Positions 21,875 through 30,755 of a DNA stretch of 64,000 bases are shown piece after piece. The notes below the pieces were generated by a model that made no database searches, was not told the DNA's origin, and saw only the letters and a program-made list of their open reading frames with translations. Origin of the DNA: Candidatus Aenigmatarchaeota archaeon (GTDB lineage Archaea; Aenigmatarchaeota; Aenigmatarchaeia; CG10238-14); the NCBI GenBank assembly GCA_026414305.1, contig JAOAJH010000001.1, forward strand, positions 124,001 to 188,000, written 5' to 3'. The position numbers and the translations under genes are program-made. Every line of letters begins with the position of its first letter. Within the stretch, counting starts at the first letter, position 1.

Positions 21875-23284
21875 ATGAAATTTAAATTTTTAATATATTT
21901 GCTTTTGCCGTTGTTATTTTCAGCTGTATACGCACAAGATTACAGTTCATCTATTACAATATATCCTAAAGAGATAACTGTAAGCCAATGCGGTATAGCA
22001 ACTTATGATTTGAGTGTAAAAAACACAGGAATTAAAGAAGATACGTTATATGCTTTGGTTGAAGGTATTCCCGAAGGATGGTATTCTTTAAGTCACGAGT
22101 CTATAAAACTCAAACCTGGTGAGAGCAAGAATGTTTATCTTTTTGTGACAGCAAATTGCTTTGAGGAACCTAAAAACTACACTGCAAAAATATCATTTTT
22201 AGGGAACTCCGAGAGTTATGCAGAGTTCAAAATGAATGTTGTTTCAGATCATTCAATATCAATTCTAGTTCCATCTGAAATAAGATCATGTGCATGTGAA
22301 GAAACTCCAATAAAGTTTGTTTTGGCAAACACAGGGAAGTATGAGGAAAAAGTGAAATTAACAGTAAAAGGTGGATATGTCAAGCAAGATGTAATCAACC
22401 TAAAACCAGGTGAACAATCACAGTTTGAAATGGTTTTAGAAAAGTCGTGCAACTCCTACGGAAATTACACATTTGAAATTAACGCAGAATCTATGACAAG
22501 TTATGCAAAAACATCAAAAAAGATCACAATAAACAGGGAAAATTGCCATGATTTTCAGATAAAATATGATGAAGTAAAAAATCTTTGCTTAAATGAAAAA
22601 GCAACATTTTCTGTTTCAATATATAACACAGGTACGCTCGATGATGAGTATTTGCTTTATATAGATGCTTTGGACATATCGGAAAAGGTTAATATATCTT
22701 CAAAATCCAACAAAACATTCAATTTGGTTTTTGAATCTGATGAAGTTGGTGTCATAGATTTAGGTTTTTCAGTAAAGTCAAGCACAAAAGAGTCAAAAGG
22801 TATGATAAGATTCAATATAGAGAAATGCTATGGAGTTGACTTGCAAGCAGAGCAAAATGAAATAACTATATTACTTGGAGATGGCAGGTTAGTGAAAGCA
22901 AAGTTAACTAATACAGGATCAAAGAATGACACATTTAGAATAATTTCTGATGTTAAATGGGTTTCACTTAGACCAGAACAAATAAGAGTTGAGGGAATGA
23001 AGTCTGAAGACATATTCATATATTACAGCCCAGAATACAATCAACTTGGTGTTTTCAACACCACAATAAAAGCATTTTCAGAAAATTCAAAAGATGAGGA
23101 AAGCATCAAAGTCAATGTTGTAAGTGAACTTCCAATAATACAACCTGAGGAAAACGCAAGCACAACTACAACATTGCAGCAAAGCGAAGGAGTTAGCAAT
23201 AAAACATTGATAGCGCTTGGAGTTGGTATACTTATAACAATTTTCATATTCGGAATGATATACTTGTTTGTAATGAGGGATTGA
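21875..23284 (+). CDS. Membrane-anchored surface protein with Ig-like repeats
   Basis: A 469-residue secreted protein. Residues 1-20 are a signal peptide (FLIYLLLPLLFSAVYAQ). The body consists of about four beta-sandwich repeats of roughly 100 residues, each with a phrase such as YDLSVKNTGIKEDTLY, FVLANTGKYEEKV, VSIYNTGTLDDEY or AKLTNTGSKNDTF, typical of NPCBM-associated/CARDB-like Ig folds. Paired cysteines occur in several repeats. A threonine-rich linker is followed by a C-terminal membrane helix (TLIALGVGILITIFIFGMIY) and a short basic tail. Probably part of the cell surface. It leads a short operon with the two genes after it. Confidence 0.75.
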   Translation: MKFKFLIYLLLPLLFSAVYAQDYSSSITIYPKEITVSQCGIATYDLSVKNTGIKEDTLYALVEGIPEGWYSLSHESIKLKPGESKNVYLFVTANCFEEPKNYTAKISFLGNSESYAEFKMNVVSDHSISILVPSEIRSCACEETPIKFVLANTGKYEEKVKLTVKGGYVKQDVINLKPGEQSQFEMVLEKSCNSYGNYTFEINAESMTSYAKTSKKITINRENCHDFQIKYDEVKNLCLNEKATFSVSIYNTGTLDDEYLLYIDALDISEKVNISSKSNKTFNLVFESDEVGVIDLGFSVKSSTKESKGMIRFNIEKCYGVDLQAEQNEITILLGDGRLVKAKLTNTGSKNDTFRIISDVKWVSLRPEQIRVEGMKSEDIFIYYSPEYNQLGVFNTTIKAFSENSKDEESIKVNVVSELPIIQPEENASTTTTLQQSEGVSNKTLIALGVGILITIFIFGMIYLFVMRD

Positions 23285-23285
23285 A

Positions 23286-23444
23286 ATGAAGGTAGAATTG
23301 CTCTTAATAGCAAATTTTTTGATTTTTCTAGCTTTGGCAATGGAGGCAAAAATAAGATCTAAAACAGGCTTCTTTATTGTTTTAACCGGCTTGATAGTTG
23401 GTGTAATAGATTTGATTTTTGTTTTGTTGTCTTTGCTAAGGTGA
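23286..23444 (+). CDS. Small two-helix membrane protein
   Basis: A 52-residue ORF, one base after the preceding gene and 9 bases before the next. It has two hydrophobic helices, LLLIANFLIFLALAME and FFIVLTGLIVGVIDLIFVLL, separated by a short basic loop (KIRSKTG). Close packing between two surface-protein genes supports expression. No family is recognised; it may assist membrane insertion or anchoring of its neighbours. Confidence 0.6.
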   Translation: MKVELLLIANFLIFLALAMEAKIRSKTGFFIVLTGLIVGVIDLIFVLLSLLR

Positions 23445-23453
23445 TAAATTTTG

Positions 23454-23852
23454 ATGAAAAAATCAATAGTGTGGCTTTTGATAATTTTAGGATTTTTAAC
23501 AGGAGCGTTAGCTTTGATTTTAACAATTTATGATTTTACACTAAGTAAGACTGTCTGCAATTCATACCATTCTGTTTTTACAATAGAGACAAATAAAATA
23601 GATGCTAAAGTGGGCTATGGCACATTAGTGAAAGGCAAATTAACAAACACGGGAGGAGACGATGAATATAAGATTGATACAACTCAAGGATGGATAGTTG
23701 TAAGGCCGAACAATTTCAGGCTTAAGACAAACGAAAGCGTTGATTTGTACATTTACATAAGCCCTATAAACAAGGGAAGTTTTGACACATACATTAATGC
23801 ATACTCTTTTTGTCATTCTAATACTCAAAGAATAGAAGTGAATTCAAATTAA
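23454..23852 (+). CDS. Membrane-anchored single Ig-like domain protein
   Basis: About 132 residues with an N-terminal membrane helix (WLLIILGFLTGALALILTIY) and one outward-facing beta-sandwich domain. The phrase VKGKLTNTGGDDEYKID then QGWIVVRPNNFRL parallels the last Ig-like repeat of the protein at 21875 (VKAKLTNTGSKNDTFRI then VKWVSLRPEQIRV), so the two are paralogous domains. The start may be ATG 23454 or the adjacent TTG 23451. The 3' end overlaps the convergent photolyase by 9 bases. Confidence 0.7.
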   Translation: MKKSIVWLLIILGFLTGALALILTIYDFTLSKTVCNSYHSVFTIETNKIDAKVGYGTLVKGKLTNTGGDDEYKIDTTQGWIVVRPNNFRLKTNESVDLYIYISPINKGSFDTYINAYSFCHSNTQRIEVNSN

Positions 23853-25187
23853 ATATTTCTTGTAATTTTGTAAAACATTTTTTACAGACTGTTTGTAATC
23901 CACAATAGGCTTGGGGTATATTTTATCATTCAAGTTGTTTTTTTCAATATTGTGTATTTCTTGAGGTGAGTATTTTTCAAGTTCAGGAACCCATCTTTTT
24001 ATGTAAATGCATTCAGGATCGTATTTTTTCTGCTGAATCCACGGATTGAAAATTCTGAAAAAAGGTTGAGAGTCACAACCTGTTGATGCAATCCATTGCC
24101 AATTTCCGTTGTTTACTGAAGGATCATAATCGACTAGTTTTGACGCAAAGTATCTTTCACCTTTTTTCCAGTCCATACCTAAAATCTTAACTAAAAACGA
24201 TGCTGTTATCATTCTTACTCTGTTGTGCATGAATCCCGTTTCATTCAATTCTCTCATTCCGGCGTCAACTATTGGAAAACCCGTTTTTCCATCACACCAT
24301 AATTTGAATTTTTTTTCGTCCCAAAACCATACGATTTTCTTGTATTTTTCTTTGAACGATTGTTTAAAAACATGTGGAAAATGATAACCTATGTGTATAA
24401 AAAAATCCCTCCAATACAATTCATTTACAAGCTGAATATCTCCTGTTTTTTTAAATTCATGATAAATTTCCCTTATGGAAAGCGTTCCAAATTTATTATG
24501 AGGGGAAAGATTTGTTGTCGAATTTAAGAAAGGATAGTTTCTGTTTTCAGAGTAATTTAGTTTGCTTGTTTTTTTAATTAATTTTAATGCTTGGCTTCTA
24601 CCGCCTTTTATCGAATGATGTTTCTTTAGATTTGCCAGGTAGCCTATCTCAAGCTGCCCAATATCTTCATTAAAATAATTTTTAAAATTGTTTTTCTTTG
24701 GATATTCTACTTTGATTGATGTAGATTTTTTTAAAAAATGTGAAAAAACAGTATAAGGCTTTCCATCATCCTTTAGAACATTCTCAGGTTCGTTTAATAA
24801 CAAGTCTGGATGCTTTTCAAACAAGACATCGCTTTGGCTACAGATCGTGTTGATTTTTTCATCCCTTTTTAATGAGTATGGGGTGTAGTCTTTATTAACT
24901 GAAATTTTTTGAACACCAAACTTAATCAATCTTTCCACTACATTGTCGACATAATCATGGAATATATAAAGTTTTGATTTTTGCTTTTCTAATTCCGAGT
25001 TCAACTCTATCAAACAATCTAACATGAATTGAAATGAGTTTTTTGAATATGATGAAGATAATATACTTTTGTCCAAAATAAAAACAGGTATTGTTTTATT
25101 AAAATTTTCAAGAGACTTTATTAGGGACGTGTTGTCATCAAGTCTTAGATCTCGCCTGAATATATGCGCACATAAATCATTTTTCAT
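23844..25187 (-). CDS. phr: Deoxyribodipyrimidine photolyase
   Basis: Light-driven FAD enzyme that repairs UV-induced pyrimidine dimers. At 447 residues it has normal length. The N-terminal antenna domain begins HIFRRDLRLDDNTSL. The FAD/DNA-binding region shows LYWRDFFIHIGYHFP, GFPIVDAGMRELNETGFMHN, WQWIASTGCDSQPFFRIFNP and QQKKYDPECIYIKRWVPEL. It overlaps uvsE by 4 bases, so the two are co-translated as a UV-repair pair. Confidence 0.95.
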   Translation of the reverse strand: MKNDLCAHIFRRDLRLDDNTSLIKSLENFNKTIPVFILDKSILSSSYSKNSFQFMLDCLIELNSELEKQKSKLYIFHDYVDNVVERLIKFGVQKISVNKDYTPYSLKRDEKINTICSQSDVLFEKHPDLLLNEPENVLKDDGKPYTVFSHFLKKSTSIKVEYPKKNNFKNYFNEDIGQLEIGYLANLKKHHSIKGGRSQALKLIKKTSKLNYSENRNYPFLNSTTNLSPHNKFGTLSIREIYHEFKKTGDIQLVNELYWRDFFIHIGYHFPHVFKQSFKEKYKKIVWFWDEKKFKLWCDGKTGFPIVDAGMRELNETGFMHNRVRMITASFLVKILGMDWKKGERYFASKLVDYDPSVNNGNWQWIASTGCDSQPFFRIFNPWIQQKKYDPECIYIKRWVPELEKYSPQEIHNIEKNNLNDKIYPKPIVDYKQSVKNVLQNYKKYLI

Positions 25188-26056
25188 TTCAACACCTTCA
25201 AAGCTTCTAATGCGCTTTTCTCCTTGTCTTTTATTTCAAGCATGATGTCATATTCAATGCCTTTTGTGATTTTCAAAAAATTTTTGAAATCAATAATGTC
25301 TATGTGTTCTGAATGCTTTCCTGTTTTGCTGTTTTTTTGTTGGCTGCTATAGTCTACCATTAAAATACCATCAGATTTTTTCCATGTTTTTGATGCATCT
25401 ATAACAGCGTCTCTAGTACTTTCGTTGTTATTCAACACATTGTGGTGGAAACTATCAAAAACTATCGGTATTTTTGCTTTTTTGCTTATACGAAGACAAT
25501 CTTTTAGAGAATAAAGCCTATCGTCGTTTTCAATAACAAAGCGTTTTTTTATTTTTCGTGGCAATATTGAATATGTTTTTAAAAACCTTTTAATTGAATT
25601 TTCTTTATCATCATATATACCACCTACATGAATTTGTACTTTGGCTTTTTCATCCAAATTTAAAGAGTCAAGAAGTTCACAATGCCATTCTATTTCTTTT
25701 ATACTCCTTTTTACTATTTCCTCGTTTTTTGCATTTAAAAGCACGAATTGATCTGGATGCATTGATATTCTTATATCATTTTCTATTATCATTTTTCCAA
25801 TAATTTCAAAATCATATTCAAAATAATTCTTCCAGTCAAACGTACAAATTGGATGGCTAGCAAATGGAATTATATCTGAGCTTATCCTAAAAAATAGGAT
25901 GTCATTTTTTATATTGAAAGAAAGAATTCTTTTTAGACAGTCTATGTTGTTTTTTACTGTGTCAATAAATCTTTTTTCCGTAAAATTTCTTAGCCTGAAT
26001 GTAGAATTTGCTGTGCATCCGATGCTATAATTTAAACAAGGATAGCCTATTTTCAT
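25184..26056 (-). CDS. uvsE: UV damage endonuclease UvsE/UVDE
   Basis: TIM-barrel endonuclease that nicks DNA 5' of UV lesions without light. The 290 residues show the family start IGYPCLNYSIGC, the metal-ligand segments FRISSDIIPFASHP, RISMHPDQFVLLN, VQIHVGGIYDDKE, FVIENDDRLYSLKDCL and IPIVFDSFHHNVLN, and GILMVDYSSQ. It lies upstream of phr and overlaps it by 4 bases. Together they cover dark and light repair of the same lesions, implying exposure to sunlight at some stage or inheritance by transfer. Confidence 0.94.
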   Translation of the reverse strand: MKIGYPCLNYSIGCTANSTFRLRNFTEKRFIDTVKNNIDCLKRILSFNIKNDILFFRISSDIIPFASHPICTFDWKNYFEYDFEIIGKMIIENDIRISMHPDQFVLLNAKNEEIVKRSIKEIEWHCELLDSLNLDEKAKVQIHVGGIYDDKENSIKRFLKTYSILPRKIKKRFVIENDDRLYSLKDCLRISKKAKIPIVFDSFHHNVLNNNESTRDAVIDASKTWKKSDGILMVDYSSQQKNSKTGKHSEHIDIIDFKNFLKITKGIEYDIMLEIKDKEKSALEALKVLK

Positions 26057-26095
26057 GATTTATAATTTAAATTGTAAATAATATATAGAGAGATT

Positions 26096-26722
26096 ATGTT
26101 TATACCAGTCGATCAGATAATATTAAGAATAAGCCTAGCTTTTATATTGTCTTTATTTTTTGGACTTGAGAGACAGTTCAAGAAAAAACCAGTTGGTGTG
26201 GGAGCATTCACCTTTGTTGCAACTGGGTCTTGTGTGCTAACAATACTTGCGTATACTGTTTTTGATACGCCACAATCAATAATAGGCCCTATAATAACTG
26301 GTATAGGCTTTTTAGGGGCAGGTGCACTTATAAGGCAGGATAAAAAGGTTCACGGCGCGACAACAGCAGCAAGCATATGGGGATTTGCGGCTTTGGGTAT
26401 AACAATAGGTTCTGGTATAATATATTTAGCACTTTTATTTTACAGCTTTATGCTAATAATAGTGTTTCTTGACACTTATTTTGAAAGGCACTCATTTGGG
26501 CCTTACTCAAAATACATGACAGTCACATTGACTGATATAAATTGTTTTAATAACCTGAAATCTATTTTACCAAAAAATACCAAAGTTCAAAATTTTCATT
26601 TCGATAAATCAAAATCTGAGTACAGCTTTTCCTTTATGCTTAACACAAGAAGCGATGAAATAAATAAACTGCCTAACAAAATTTTGAACTTAGACGGGGT
26701 AAAATCTCTAAAGATAGAATAA
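26096..26722 (+). CDS. MgtC/SapB family membrane protein
   Basis: A 208-residue protein with an N-terminal membrane domain of about four or five helices. Family hallmarks are LRISLAFILSLFFGLERQFK, VGVGAFTFVATGSCVLTI, IGFLGAGALIRQDKKVHGAT and TAASIWGFAALGITIGSG. A C-terminal soluble part (about 145-208) looks like an ACT-like regulatory domain. MgtC relatives act in magnesium stress and membrane-potential control; the role in archaea is not known. Confidence 0.88.
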   Translation: MFIPVDQIILRISLAFILSLFFGLERQFKKKPVGVGAFTFVATGSCVLTILAYTVFDTPQSIIGPIITGIGFLGAGALIRQDKKVHGATTAASIWGFAALGITIGSGIIYLALLFYSFMLIIVFLDTYFERHSFGPYSKYMTVTLTDINCFNNLKSILPKNTKVQNFHFDKSKSEYSFSFMLNTRSDEINKLPNKILNLDGVKSLKIE

Positions 26723-26738
26723 TTCGGTCCTAACCGAA
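26723..26738. promoter_or_regulatory. Perfect inverted repeat before the membrane regulator
   Basis: TTCGGT-CCTA-ACCGAA is a 6-bp perfect palindrome with a 4-base spacer. It starts directly after the mgtC stop and ends about 15 bases before the TATA-like TTTTAAAT of the gene at 26782. It may be an operator for that winged-helix protein or part of the mgtC transcript end; there is no T run after it, which favours the operator. Confidence 0.45.
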
Positions 26739-26781
26739 CAAAAAACAAAACATTTTAAATATCAATTACGTTTATTAAAAC

Positions 26782-27231
26782 ATGAACCAAAAAGAAATAG
26801 TAGCAGCAATGTCATCAAAAACAAAGTTTGAAATAATAAGACACTTGTCTAAAGGCCAAAAAACACCAACAGATATAAGCAGAGCACTTGGTAAAGCAAA
26901 ATCCACAATAGTCGAGCATCTGGAAGAGTTGGTGGAACTAGATCTCGTGCAAAAAACTGAACAACCTGGAAGAAAATTCGTTTTTTATTCTCTTACGAAA
27001 AACGGCTATAGATTATTAGAGTCAAAACCAAAAATTGAAAACTTTGTAATGTTCGGTTCATTTTTGTCAATTCTTGCCGGTATAGTTTTAGTCATGTCAG
27101 CAAATAAAAGTGTAAACAGACTATATGCAGCTTCAGCAGAGTCAACGCAAATAAATTATATCCCAATTTTATTTTTTGTAATAGGTGCAATCGGGATAAT
27201 TTATTTAATTTTTAGGAGGTTGAAAAAATGA
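26782..27231 (+). CDS. Membrane-bound winged-helix regulator
   Basis: A 149-residue protein. Residues about 5-80 form an ArsR-like winged helix (KFEIIRHLSKGQKTPTDISR, then ALGKAKSTIVEHLEELVEL and a wing around GRKFVFYSL). Two membrane helices follow (MFGSFLSILAGIVLVMSA and IPILFFVIGAIGIIYLIF) with about 30 residues between them that would lie outside the cell. It overlaps the beta-propeller gene by 4 bases. A nearly leaderless promoter lies about 25 bases upstream. The arrangement suggests a regulator that senses an extracytoplasmic signal. Confidence 0.8.
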   Translation: MNQKEIVAAMSSKTKFEIIRHLSKGQKTPTDISRALGKAKSTIVEHLEELVELDLVQKTEQPGRKFVFYSLTKNGYRLLESKPKIENFVMFGSFLSILAGIVLVMSANKSVNRLYAASAESTQINYIPILFFVIGAIGIIYLIFRRLKK

Positions 27232-29156
27232 AAAAATATGTTATACTTTTTTCATTATTTGTAATAGCATCGCTAGTATTAGTATTTACTTTAGTTGAAA
27301 AAAATGATTCAAAAATTAACAGGTTCAAAAATTATCAAGAGCTAGAGAATTTTATAAAATCAAACTCAAGACCCAGTTATGGCTTTATCCCAATGATGAG
27401 AGAAAATGCGATGGCATCTGTCTCAAAAGCAGATTATTCTCAAACAAACATACAAGTGCAAGGTGTTGATGAGGCTGACATAGTTAAAACTGATGGAGAA
27501 TATATATATTCAGTAAATGGGCAAGACATTTTTATTGTAAAAGCATATCCCGCAGAAGATGCAAAGGTAGTTTCAAAAATACAGATGAAAGACTATCCTC
27601 AACAAATATTTTTGCAGGGTGACAAGATTGTTGTATTTGGCCAAAAATCTTATGATTATTATTTCATGCCAGATTATTATTACAACTCAAAGACATTTGT
27701 CAAAATATATGACATAAGCGAGAAGGATAACCCAAAACTTATAAAAGACATTTTAATAACAGGAAATTATTTCCAATCAAGAATGATAGACGATTATGTT
27801 TATGTTATTATCTCAGAACCAGTATATTACAACCCGCCAAGACCAATTCCACTTCCAGTAATAACAACTGATAAGACAACAAAAACCATAAGCGCAAACG
27901 AAATATATTATTTTGGATATCCAGATTATTCATACTCTTACACAACTGTTATGAGCATAAATCTTCAAAGCCTCAATTATGAAACAAAAACATTTTTGAT
28001 TGGCGTAAGCCAAAATTTATATGTCAGCAAGGAGAACATATATCTTGCTTACACAAAATATATTGATCAGTATGAAATAAACCAAAGATTTTTTGAGAAT
28101 GTTGTTATCCCGAATTTGCCCCAAAATGTTATCCAGAAGATAAACGAAATAAAATCAGGCAATTTTGAACAGCACCAAGAGTTCTATCAAATAATGAATG
28201 TAATAGATGAATATATTTCAAGTTTGGATGAGGATCAAAGATCAGAATTTATGAAAAGAATTGAAAAGGAATCTTCAGAATTTTTTGCAGAGTTGTCTAA
28301 AGAGTCAGAAAAAACAATAATAAATAAGCTTTCAATAAATGGACATAATATAGATTTTGTGGCAAATGCAGAGGTTCCAGGACATGTTTTAAATCAATTT
28401 TCAATGGATGAATACGATGGTAATTTTAGAATAGCAACTACAGTTTCAGGTTTTAATTCAGAGAGCTTTAACAACATATATGTGCTTGATAATAACATGA
28501 ACATTATAGGCAAAATAGAAGACCTTGCTGAAGGTGAGAGAATATATTCTGTCAGGTTTTTAAATGAAAAAGCATACGTTGTCACTTTTAAACAGATAGA
28601 TCCTTTCTTTGTCATAGATTTGTCAGATCCAAGACAACCAAATTTATTGGGGTATTTGAAGCTTCCTGGTGTTTCAGATTATCTCCACCCATATGATGAA
28701 AATTACATAATTGGGTTTGGACGTGATATTGATGAGGACGGAAGAGTAAAAGGGCTTAAAGTTTCAATGTTTGATGTCAGTGATTTCAACAACCCAAAAG
28801 AAGTTTCAAAATATGTTGTTCAGGGAAACTTTGTATATTCTGAGGCTTTGTATGAGCACAAGGCATTTCTTTTCAGCAAAGAGAAAAACCTCATGGTAGT
28901 TCCAGCATCCATAAGTCGAGGAAGCTTTTATACATGGGAAACATGGAATGGATTGCTTGTTTTTAATGTTAACACTGAAAAAATTGATTTGAAAGGTAGA
29001 ATAGAACAAGATCAAGGATTTTCGCAAATAAGAAGTTTGTATATTGATGATGTTTTATATTCTGTTTCAACTTCATACATAACAGCAAACAGAATAGATG
29101 ATTTGTCAGAAATAAACAAAATAAAACTTTTTGATGCTGTTTATGTTTCAAGATAA
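27228..29156 (+). CDS. Secreted beta-propeller domain protein (PF09826-like)
   Basis: A 642-residue protein with an N-terminal membrane anchor or signal peptide (VILFSLFVIASLVLVFTL). The family hallmark QVQGVDEADIVKTDGEYIYS occurs near residue 75. Further blades carry phrases such as VYVIISEPVYY, YSVRFLNEKAYVVTFKQIDP, FFVIDLSDPRQPNLLGYLKL, and FDVSDFNNPKEVSKYVVQG. A helical insertion (about 285-360) separates the blades. This is the beta-propeller family often annotated as distantly related to WD40. It faces outward and is co-translated with the membrane regulator before it, so it may be the sensor or target of that protein. Confidence 0.85.
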   Translation: MKKYVILFSLFVIASLVLVFTLVEKNDSKINRFKNYQELENFIKSNSRPSYGFIPMMRENAMASVSKADYSQTNIQVQGVDEADIVKTDGEYIYSVNGQDIFIVKAYPAEDAKVVSKIQMKDYPQQIFLQGDKIVVFGQKSYDYYFMPDYYYNSKTFVKIYDISEKDNPKLIKDILITGNYFQSRMIDDYVYVIISEPVYYNPPRPIPLPVITTDKTTKTISANEIYYFGYPDYSYSYTTVMSINLQSLNYETKTFLIGVSQNLYVSKENIYLAYTKYIDQYEINQRFFENVVIPNLPQNVIQKINEIKSGNFEQHQEFYQIMNVIDEYISSLDEDQRSEFMKRIEKESSEFFAELSKESEKTIINKLSINGHNIDFVANAEVPGHVLNQFSMDEYDGNFRIATTVSGFNSESFNNIYVLDNNMNIIGKIEDLAEGERIYSVRFLNEKAYVVTFKQIDPFFVIDLSDPRQPNLLGYLKLPGVSDYLHPYDENYIIGFGRDIDEDGRVKGLKVSMFDVSDFNNPKEVSKYVVQGNFVYSEALYEHKAFLFSKEKNLMVVPASISRGSFYTWETWNGLLVFNVNTEKIDLKGRIEQDQGFSQIRSLYIDDVLYSVSTSYITANRIDDLSEINKIKLFDAVYVSR

Positions 29157-29663
29157 TTTTATGTTTTTTCCCTTTTCCATTGGTATAATTTCCATTTTTG
29201 CATTTGAAAATTTGATATCCATTTCCTTACCTTTGAAATACCAGTCTAAAAATACAGCCAAAGCTGCGACTTCGCTATGTGGCTGCAATGTGACAGCCAC
29301 CTGATAATCTATCATACCATAAATTTCTGATGGGACCTTTTCGCTTCCAACTATAAGAACAATGTCACTTTCATTTCTTATTTTATCTATTACGTTTGGA
29401 AGATTGACACCATACATTGTTAAAAGAATTTTTTTTTGAGATGAATTTTTTAAAAAATTCTTCCAATTTTTTTCATAATAAATTTCAAAATTTCCTCCCC
29501 ATCTTTTTACAACATCTTTGACGCTTTTCTCAGTTTCTCTATCCTTTTCACCACTGTATATCATTTTTTCACAACCAAATGCCCTTGCTGTCAGTGCGCA
29601 ATGTGTTGTTATTCTTTGGTCTCTAAAAATTCTGTGCCCAAGCCTTAGCAAAGTGATTGACAT
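29148..29663 (-). CDS. tRNA (cytidine-56-2'-O)-methyltransferase (Trm56)
   Basis: Archaea-specific SPOUT methyltransferase that modifies C56 in the T loop of tRNAs. The 171 residues show LLRLGHRIFRDQRITTHCAL, TARAFGC, LLTMYGVNLP, LIVGSEKVPSEIYGMIDYQV and LQPHSEVAALAVFLD, all characteristic. The C-terminus overlaps the convergent propeller gene by 9 bases. Its start is 48 bases from the aIF1A start, so the two share a divergent promoter region. Confidence 0.93.
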   Translation of the reverse strand: MSITLLRLGHRIFRDQRITTHCALTARAFGCEKMIYSGEKDRETEKSVKDVVKRWGGNFEIYYEKNWKNFLKNSSQKKILLTMYGVNLPNVIDKIRNESDIVLIVGSEKVPSEIYGMIDYQVAVTLQPHSEVAALAVFLDWYFKGKEMDIKFSNAKMEIIPMEKGKNIKLS

Positions 29664-29711
29664 ATACTTATAAAGTTTGAAGTAAAACTATTATAAGTTT
29701 ATGGTGGTATT

Positions 29712-30032
29712 TTGAGGGAAGAGCAAAAAAACACACAAGAAGAGGAGATTCTTAGAACAAGAAAACCTCAAGAAGGTGAAATATTTGCCAGAGTAGTTCA
29801 AATGCTTGGTTCTGACAAACTAAGAGTGGAATGTGATGATGGTAAAGAAAGAATAGCCAGAATACCTGGAAAACTAAGAAAAAAAATATGGATAAGAGTC
29901 GGCGACATAATTCTTATACAGCCATGGAAAGAAATGCCAAATGAAAGGGCTGATGTTGTTTGGAGATATACACCAACACAAGCAAATTGGCTACAGAAAA
30001 ACAATTATTTGAAAAAGTTAAGAGTATCTTAA
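29712..30032 (+). CDS. Translation initiation factor aIF1A
   Basis: Binds the A site of the small subunit and supports scanning-independent initiation together with aIF1. The 106 residues contain an acidic N-terminus and the OB-fold core EGEIFARVVQMLGSDKLRV, RIARIPGKLRKKIWIRVGD and IILIQPWKEMPNERADVVWR. The start is a TTG at 29712 preceded by ATGGTGG as ribosome binding site. It opens the conserved archaeal order aIF1A-RIO-KH. Confidence 0.95.
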   Translation: MREEQKNTQEEEILRTRKPQEGEIFARVVQMLGSDKLRVECDDGKERIARIPGKLRKKIWIRVGDIILIQPWKEMPNERADVVWRYTPTQANWLQKNNYLKKLRVS

Positions 30033-30056
30033 ATTTTAAAATACAAATTATTGTTT

Positions 30057-30755
30057 ATGGATACAGACAATTTGAAAATATATAGAGGCATTATTGACAA
30101 CAGAACTCTAATGACTTTGTATTCATTTATCAACAAGGGTTTGATAGATAAAGTTATAGGCATAGTCAAAGAGGGAAAAGAAAGCGGTGTGTTCTTGGCT
30201 AAAGATAAAAATCAAAACAATGTTGCTATAAAAATATACAGGACGCTTGCTTCTGATTTTAAGGCAATGTGGAGATACTTGATAGGCGACAAACGATTTT
30301 CCAATATAAGAAAAAACAGGACATCAGTTATATTTTCATGGTGTTTGAGAGAATATAAAAATCTTAAAACATGCTATGAAGCTGGTGTAAGTTGCCCAAT
30401 GCCAATATATGCAAAAAACAATGTTTTGCTAATGAGTTTTGTTGGCGATGAACATCCTGCACCTAGATTGATTGATGTTTCAGCTAAAAAGAAAGATTAT
30501 GAATTCATTTTAAAGCAAATTGAGCTTATGTTTAAAGCAGGAATAGTTCATGGTGATCTAAGTGCGTACAACATATTACTTTACAAGAAGCCTGTTATAA
30601 TAGATTTTAGCCACGGAATTTCTGTTAAAAGTTTGTCGGCACCGAGTATGTTGAAGAAAGACATTCAAAATATAAATTCGTATTTTTCCAAATTAGGCAT
30701 AAAAACAAAGGATGAAAAAAAGATTTATGAAAAATTGGTGGGGCTTTATGATTGA
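30057..30755 (+). CDS. RIO-type serine/threonine kinase (Rio1-like)
   Basis: Atypical kinase/ATPase involved in maturation of the small ribosomal subunit. The ATP-binding lysine region is VAIKIYRTLASDFKAMWRY; the catalytic loop is VHGDLSAYNILLYKK and the metal-binding Asp is in VIIDFSHGIS. At about 232 residues it is a normal archaeal Rio1. ATG 30057 is preferred over the in-frame TTG 30051. The last 8 bases overlap the KH gene, whose partner Pno1 acts on the same assembly step in eukaryotes. Confidence 0.9.
   Translation: MDTDNLKIYRGIIDNRTLMTLYSFINKGLIDKVIGIVKEGKESGVFLAKDKNQNNVAIKIYRTLASDFKAMWRYLIGDKRFSNIRKNRTSVIFSWCLREYKNLKTCYEAGVSCPMPIYAKNNVLLMSFVGDEHPAPRLIDVSAKKKDYEFILKQIELMFKAGIVHGDLSAYNILLYKKPVIIDFSHGISVKSLSAPSMLKKDIQNINSYFSKLGIKTKDEKKIYEKLVGLYD

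Noticed and set aside
30712-30747. Upstream ATG for the KH protein
   Set aside because: It would add 12 residues that overlap the RIO frame and do not match the family start; the ATG at 30748 fits.
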